A stretch of 64,000 nucleotides of DNA from JBGLNJ01 sp041300525 (GTDB lineage: Bacteria; Chloroflexota; Anaerolineae; Fen-1058): NCBI GenBank assembly GCA_041300525.1, contig JBGLNJ010000001.1:3658001-3722000 (forward strand), written 5' to 3'. The notes beneath the pieces are model-generated. The model was not told the origin of the DNA. It searched no databases and was given only the letters and a program-made list of their open reading frames with translations. Below, in pieces: positions 59,789 through 64,000 of the stretch. Within the stretch, counting starts at the first letter, position 1. Each line of letters opens with the position of its first letter. Position numbers and translations under genes: made by a program.

Positions 59789-60107
59789 TTGAATCCAGAT
59801 TTCGCCCAACAAACTGCCCAAAGAGTCAAAGACAGCATCGCCCGCGTGATTATCGGTAAGGACGATGTCGTCGAGTTGTTGTTGATCGCGCTCTTTTGCG
59901 AAGGGCACGTCTTGCTGGAAGATGTGCCCGGCATCGGCAAGACGACGCTCGCCAAATCGCTGGCCGATCGTTGGGGTGCAGCTTTCAACGCATCCAGTTC
60001 ACGCCGGACTTGTTGCCGTCCGACATCACGGGCGTGAACGTGTTCAACCAAAAGACGGGCGAGTTCGAGTACCGTCCCGGCCCCATCGTAGCCCAGGTGG
60101 TGCTGGC
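59789..60107 (+). pseudogene. MoxR-type AAA+ ATPase, frameshifted and truncated
   Basis: TTG at 59789 behind AGGAGGTGAGAG starts a MoxR ATPase: VIIGKDDVVELLLIALFCEG, Walker A LEDVPGIGKTTLAKSLA. At about 59970, next to a GGGG run, the frame shifts by one base; the continuation SLGCSFQRIQFTPDLLPSD and GVNVFNQKTGEFEYRPGPI is in another frame. Similarity stops at VAQVVLA, before the Walker B DEINRA. The rest of the gene is gone and the sequence joins a DUF4129 tail. Confidence 0.83.
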
Positions 60108-60109
60108 CA

Positions 60110-60256
60110 GGCGAGTACCTGGCGCTGATGAATCGCACGCTGCCTCTAATCGCCGAGCCGGTGTCCATTATCACTGCCGTGTACGTGGAGGCGCATTATG
60201 GCCCCGACTCGATTACTGCCGCTCATGCCCAACAAGCGTTGCAGGCATGGGAGTAA
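60110..60256 (+). pseudogene. DUF4129-type (transglutaminase operon) C-terminal fragment
   Basis: Forty-eight residues read GEYLALMNRTLPLIAEPVSI, then AVYVEAHYGPDSITAAHA and a stop. The pattern matches the C-terminal DUF4129 region of proteins usually encoded at the end of moxR-DUF58-transglutaminase operons. It starts where moxR ends, consistent with loss of everything between. Confidence 0.6.
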
Positions 60257-60278
60257 ATTGCGCGGCAGAACGAGCGGC

Positions 60279-60307
60279 TTGACGTTATTTAGTGTTGGAT
60301 GTACAAT
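60279..60307 (+). promoter_or_regulatory. Promoter of fluoride-riboswitch unit 3
   Basis: TTGACG (60279-60284), 17-nt spacer, TACAAT (60302-60307), about 20 bp before the aptamer. Confidence 0.8.
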
Positions 60308-60326
60308 TTGTAAAGTGAAAGCCCGC

Positions 60327-60382
60327 AAGCGATGAGGCTCGCTTGTCAGCAAAACCGCCGGATGTCCGGCTGATAGCCTCTA
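60327..60382 (+). promoter_or_regulatory. Fluoride riboswitch (crcB motif) 3
   Basis: AAGCGATGAGGCTCGCTT forms P1 and loop; AAAACCGCC, then P3 GCCGG-ATGT-CCGGC, then TGATAGCCTCTA. Loop GAGGCT pairs with AGCCTC. Compared with copies 1 and 2 both pseudoknot strands changed together (GAAGCT/AGCTTC to GAGGCT/AGCCTC). It lacks their extra hairpin and is the closest of the three to the Thermotoga aptamer. Confidence 0.92.
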
Positions 60383-60415
60383 TCGGCGACTCAGGTCGCC
60401 CGGTAGAGGCTTTTT
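60375..60415 (+). terminator. Riboswitch-controlled terminator 3
   Basis: AGCCTCTA... pairs with TAGAGGCT (60404-60411), with an inner GGCGAC/GTCGCC stem and a TTTTT tail. Confidence 0.85.
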
Positions 60416-60438
60416 GTGTTAATGGACGGAGGGACGTT

Positions 60439-61417
60439 ATGCCAGGGCCAAACACTTTTTCTAGGCGCAGGGAGCATCCTTACCAGGCCAAGAACTTGAC
60501 GGATTTGCCAGTCGAGCTCCGACAGCTGGCCGAGCGATCGCTGGGACTGGATGGGCAAGTTAACCTGATCTTTGTTGTTCCTCCCCAGGTCTTTCCCGGA
60601 AGCTCGTGGGGCGGCCCGCGTTACGTCCCCGAGCAGGCGTTGCTGTTCACCCCTCTGGGCGTGCTGCACGTCCAGAGTACGGCCGCGCCTCGTCAGGCGG
60701 GACAGGCGACCTACTTGCACGGAGCTGAACTCGTCTACGCTCGTCTCAGCCTGCTGCTGTTGTACGGGCGGGTTGGAATTGGCCGGGCTGGTCAATGGCG
60801 TTTTGTCCCGCGTCATCGTAGAGTACAACACCGTCGGCCACGATTTACTGCAGCCGGGGTTGTTGCGATTCTTGCGTTTAGCGTGGGCACAAGCTCAGGC
60901 ACAAGAGAACCAGGACCACACAGATATTCTCTTGTGCAACCTCGAAGAGCAATCGTTCAAATTCAGAAACGGGCTGCGCTACTATGCGCTGCAGCCTGAT
61001 GAACGCTTGTTGGGCTTTGTCTTTCAGCCCCGCATCACGCGGCGTTACTTGCGCTTGTTCCGCCGGCCGATAGCGCCGACCACGCTGCTCGCTCTTACCG
61101 ATCACGAGTTGATCGTCATCGAAGAAGGACTGGGCCATGCGACTCGCTATGGTTGGTTCTTTACGTTCTGCCCGCGTGCTTGCGTGGCAGGCATCGAAGC
61201 CAGACCGAACGCCGGGTGGGAGGACGTGTGCGTGCGCCTGACCAGGGGCAAAGTCGCGGTGGATCGCCAGTCGACGCTGGAACTCGGAAAGGCGTGGGCT
61301 TGGCGGGATTTATGGACGCGCCACGGTCACAGGTGGACGGTGTCCGAAGCCGAAGGAAAAGAAAACCAGAAAGCGGAAGCAACATTCAAAAAAAAATTAG
61401 TCTCAACCTACACGTGA
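60439..61417 (+). pseudogene. Unknown two-part protein under fluoride riboswitch 3, one frameshift
   Basis: ATG at 60439 follows GGAGGGACG. The first ~110 residues (frame 1) include FVVPPQVFPGSSWGG and ALLFTPLGVLHVQ. Near 60765, in a GGGCGGGTTGG run, the coding pattern moves to another frame and continues for about 215 residues: ELAGLVNGVLSRVIVEYNTV, LQPDERLLGFVFQPRITRRY, LLALTDHELIVIEEGLGHATR. Each half has a beta-rich block ending in a L-x-V-x-x-x-G-type strand, reminiscent of bacterial PH-like domains. No family is recognised. A one-base sequencing error would restore a ~325-aa protein. Confidence 0.6.
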
Positions 61418-61456
61418 TCAGAAACAAGATCATTCACTTTTTCAATATTTTTTTTC

Positions 61457-62668
61457 TCACTTGACATCAATCTGCAGGGACTGACGCAAGTGCAAATATG
61501 CTGCTAAGCGACTCTCGATCAAAGCTGCACTGGAATCTTGAAAATAAGTTGCCAACCACGCAAAAGTGGGAAGATGCTCATAGTCATGGATCATCCAGTC
61601 CAAGCCGTTGGGATATACCCACTCGCCATCGGCCAACACAATAGTCTTTAGAACATTCTCCCATACATCAAGCACGTGATGCCGCACGGTAGCGGGAACC
61701 TCGCGGCCACTGTATCCATAGGCTAACGCCGAATTGCCCAATTCGTGCAAGGTCACCATATTATAGACAGGGTGAAAAATGTTGTGATTTTCCGCCGTAT
61801 AGTCACTATGCAGATTGGCTCCGTGCACCCAGTCCGATACGGGGCGTCCCTCGACAACAGTCCTGTCACGCAAATCCTGTGCGACGGAAAGTGTGTTCAT
61901 CATGTATTCTTTGGCGCTAAAATCCCAGGCCGCAGATCGAGGATCGTGAGGAAAGATCGCTGGAGCAAGCGAAACAATGTTCGAGTCCCATCCATTTTCT
62001 TCTGCTTTAGTATCGCCGTACTCGGCAAAAGGCGGCGTGCGGGAGGCAATCTGGTCCGCTTCGTTCGTTATCACAACTTGAACATCAGCTTTGGTATCAG
62101 AGTCTAGTTTGTCCCACAACATCCACGCTGCCATCCCCAACTGGCTCGACCACATAGCTGATTGCCAGACCAAACCCCACTGGCGTCCATCGGCACAGGC
62201 AGCCTTGGCTACCGATTTGTGCGAGCTGGCCAGATATCCAATAGTCCGAATCGCGTGTTCGAGCACTCGGTCCCTGGGAACTCCAGAAAACTGATCCGAC
62301 AATGAGTGTACATAAAGAAAGGCGTACACATAAGCATAATTGGCCGCTGTTCGTACACCGCGTTCGACGCATGTGCCTCGGCCAAAGTATCCCATACTAG
62401 AGAAATCGTGCCATTGGCTCTCGGCATAAGGAACGTGCCGCTCCAATTCGTCCAAGTAGAGACCGGGTATCTGGGCGTTGAGCACCACATTCTCAAAGAT
62501 CGCATGGTCCAGATTCAACCGTGCATGAGCAGACTCTACACGTCCTGCCAGATTCGTGCCCTGAAAGACACTAGAAGAAAACAGCACAACCAACAAGAGC
62601 ACGACGCGAAGCCGGCGATAAAGATGGTCGCGGGTCTGGGGAGCACGGAGCTCTTCGAATTGGAGCAA
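61457..62668 (-). CDS. Exported helical protein, possibly (alpha/alpha)6-barrel
   Basis: The 403-aa protein starts at TTG 62668 with AGGAGG nine bases upstream. It has an N-terminal signal/anchor (VVLLLVVLFSSSVFQG) after a short basic stretch. The rest is rich in aromatic residues and helices (WGLVWQSAMWSSQLGMAAWM, EENGWDSNIVSLA, DYTAENHNIFHPVYNMVTLHE), resembling six-hairpin glycosidase or heparinase-like folds. No catalytic motif can be named. Local base composition is clearly AT-richer than the window average, suggesting horizontal origin. Confidence 0.6.
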   Translation of the reverse strand: MLQFEELRAPQTRDHLYRRLRVVLLLVVLFSSSVFQGTNLAGRVESAHARLNLDHAIFENVVLNAQIPGLYLDELERHVPYAESQWHDFSSMGYFGRGTCVERGVRTAANYAYVYAFLYVHSLSDQFSGVPRDRVLEHAIRTIGYLASSHKSVAKAACADGRQWGLVWQSAMWSSQLGMAAWMLWDKLDSDTKADVQVVITNEADQIASRTPPFAEYGDTKAEENGWDSNIVSLAPAIFPHDPRSAAWDFSAKEYMMNTLSVAQDLRDRTVVEGRPVSDWVHGANLHSDYTAENHNIFHPVYNMVTLHELGNSALAYGYSGREVPATVRHHVLDVWENVLKTIVLADGEWVYPNGLDWMIHDYEHLPTFAWLATYFQDSSAALIESRLAAYLHLRQSLQIDVK

Positions 62669-62709
62669 TACTCAGTCCTCCTATTTAATTTCGGAGCTTT
62701 GGTCACTAT

Positions 62710-62895
62710 CTAACTCGGCTTCGCTGCCGCGAGTCAGGAATGACATCTCTCAGAACATGATCCAATCCCAACTCCGGCTGCCAACCGATCAGCGATTGAA
62801 TTTTGCTCGTGTCCGGCACCCGACGGCGTATGTCCTCAAAGCCAGCCTCGTATGCCTGTTCGTAGGCGATCAGTTTCACTTCCGAGCGGCTGCCC
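62710..62895 (-). pseudogene. NAD-dependent epimerase C-terminal fragment A
   Basis: About 61 residues read IAYEQAYEAGFEDIRRRVPD, TSKIQSLIGWQPELGLDHVL and RDVI, matching the end of UDP-sugar epimerase/dehydratases. The Rossmann part is missing. Confidence 0.78.
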
Positions 62896-62900
62896 GACTT

Positions 62901-63190
62901 TTATTCTTCCCCACGCCATTTCACCATTCGCCGCAGCCCCTCGCGCCAGCCCACCTCAGGAGTGTAGCCCAGCCATTGCTTGACCTGGTCAATCGCCGCC
63001 ATCGAGTGTTTCACATCACCCGCGCGCGGCGAATGTCTTCCAGGTGACGCAAGTATGCCCTGAGCGGAGCCGAAGGGTCGTAACGGTTCATATTTGCCAC
63101 AAACACGTCCGCGCCACACTCATTCAACTGCACACAACGTACTTGCCAAGAAACCCGTTCCCGCCCGTCACCACACTGCACGCGGTTATG
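62901..63190 (-). pseudogene. NAD-dependent epimerase remnant B (N- and C-terminal pieces)
   Basis: On the minus strand, SVVTGGNGFLGKYVV (about 63130-63180) is the start of a short-chain epimerase with the G-x-x-G-x-x-G motif. A frame change leads to NECGADVFVANMNRYD. Near 63045 the sequence jumps to a typical end, GDVKHSMAAIDQVKQWLGYT then VGWREGLRRMVKW. The middle ~200 residues are missing. Confidence 0.75.
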
Positions 63191-63613
63191 CAAGTGCGGG
63201 CGTCACGCGCTAACCAACGCTCACAAACCCCAATATGCGCTCTTCGCTGCTCGCCCCCTCGACGAATCTCAGGGCAAGCCCAATGACCAACCTATACGAT
63301 CACTCAACCATCCCATCAAGGAAGAGAGAGCGCGCCCGGCGTCCTCTGCTCCCCGAGCGATCATCTTCCCGACCTTGGATCGCACGGAAAAAAGTCGTGC
63401 TCGACTAAGCGACCATCTGACCACGCGGCGACCCGCCTATCCCCACGTCTCTGTCTTCACCCCGGTGTGGACAAGGCGGTCGGTGACTGTCACCGTAATC
63501 CGCATGGCCGTACCGGCGCGCAGCGCACGGCCTGCGTTGCCGTATAGGTCCAGCGGCCGCTATCGGGCGGGGTTTCGGTCGCTTTAACTCAGGATAATGG
63601 TTTGGAATAATTC
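63191..63613. other. Region without identifiable genes
   Basis: No frame with recognisable content. On the minus strand around 63460-63560 a stretch AGTAMRITVTVTDRLVHTG has a beta-strand pattern that could be debris of an extracellular repeat protein, but there is no supported start or end. Confidence 0.35.
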
Positions 63614-63973
63614 TCAACCCCACGCGTTCAAGAACTCGACCGCATTCCTCATTTCATCTGCAGACTTGCTTGCCACCAACTTGAGGATACGGCGCATCTG
63701 CTCGCCAACTGAATAATGCTGCTGTCGCATCAAAATGATCCCGGCATGGTGCTTGCCCTGAGCCACGTAATCACCGTGCAAACGATAAAAATCCCCCACG
63801 TTGAAGCTGCACAAGACACGGCCTTGTTCTATGGCGTAATCCAGGTGTTCTGCATCATCTCGCTCAATCATCCCCGCATCCAATGCCGTTATCACATCCA
63901 CCCCTCTGGCTCGCAAAACCCGCACCAGGCTGCGATGCATCGAATCTTCGTCAAAATAGAGGCGAATCGTCAC
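63614..63973 (-). CDS. DUF5615 PIN-like protein
   Basis: The 119-aa protein matches DUF5615 (PIN-like): the IRLYFDEDSMHRSLVRVLRARG start with acidic DED, GVDVITALDAGM, and the FNVGDFYRLHGDY segment. These are usually the second gene of a DUF433-DUF5615 toxin-antitoxin-type pair. GTG at 63973 follows GGAGG at 6 bp and overlaps what looks like the stop of an upstream gene that would lie beyond the window. Confidence 0.83.
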   Translation of the reverse strand: MTIRLYFDEDSMHRSLVRVLRARGVDVITALDAGMIERDDAEHLDYAIEQGRVLCSFNVGDFYRLHGDYVAQGKHHAGIILMRQQHYSVGEQMRRILKLVASKSADEMRNAVEFLNAWG

Positions 63974-64000
63974 ACCCGGCCTCCGGCCGTCTGATGCTGC

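Overview
The window looks like a high-GC bacterial chromosome segment, most likely from the Chloroflexota (Anaerolineae/Caldilineae type). This is inferred from gene content: secreted proteins with TPT-rich linkers, a CSLREA-type beta-helix protein, LysM proteins, an ATP-cone nucleoside kinase, a non-pyrrolysine MttB homologue, and a LarA/GlcD pair. No 16S gene is present, so placement is tentative.

Layout. 0.2-7.1 kb: pyrimidine and folate genes (pyrC, 5-formyl-THF cyclo-ligase, a LysM/C39-like protease, pyrK), an AF2212-type antitoxin, tRNA-Glu, a receiver/MinD-type ATPase with a companion protein, a YgiT zinc finger and deoC. 7.4-15.9 kb: ATP-cone kinase, then on the minus strand mfd (truncated), infB, rbfA, nrnA, truB, ribF (truncated). 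16-24 kb: YhhN protein, tRNA-Leu, a sensor kinase missing its N-terminus, ECF transporter genes and a YtxH operon. 23.5-32.5 kb: larA-glcD, an MFS transporter, psuG and a PfkB kinase, a methyltransferase, an IS1 remnant and a miaB-type gene. 33-39.6 kb: HD hydrolase, MGDG-synthase-like glycosyltransferase, MttB homologue, ModE-like regulator, EamA transporter, a truncated aldehyde dehydrogenase. 39.6-42.2 kb: a defence/toxin-antitoxin pocket. 42.3-47.6 kb: beta-helix protein, efflux adaptor fragment, double-FtsX permease, alpha/beta hydrolase. 47.6-55.5 kb: PlsY-like protein, hrcA(fragment)-grpE-dnaK-dnaJ, an M19-like peptidase. 55.6-64 kb: hsdM remnant, TPT-linker protein, a glycosyltransferase/P-type ATPase chimera, three fluoride riboswitches with their transcription units, and a decayed tail of epimerase fragments and a DUF5615 protein.

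Two local systems stand out. (1) Between 58.0 and 61.4 kb there are three independent fluoride (crcB-motif) riboswitches. Each has its own sigma-70 promoter and an intrinsic terminator that shares bases with the aptamer pseudoknot. They govern a 69-aa protein, a histidine-phosphatase operon and an unknown two-part protein; no crcB or clcF channel gene is in the window. (2) Between 39.6 and 42.2 kb, three copies of the 3' tail of an Eco57I/TaqI-like restriction-modification gene bracket two small cassettes: a promoter-driven HTH-HTH-HEPN operon with an intact R-x4-H motif, and a DUF2442/DUF4160 pair.

A third pattern cuts across everything. At about 16 places two unrelated, truncated genes abut, often with only a few shared bases (kinase/ribF, mfd/infB, LysM/GAF kinase, nnrD/MFS, aldehyde dehydrogenase/RM tail, HlyD/beta-helix, plsY/hrcA, hsdM/M19, glycosyltransferase/P-type ATPase, moxR/DUF4129). 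Essential genes such as ribF are among those broken. Either the contig is chimeric or this lineage rearranges heavily. Conclusions about gene order across those points should be treated with caution.
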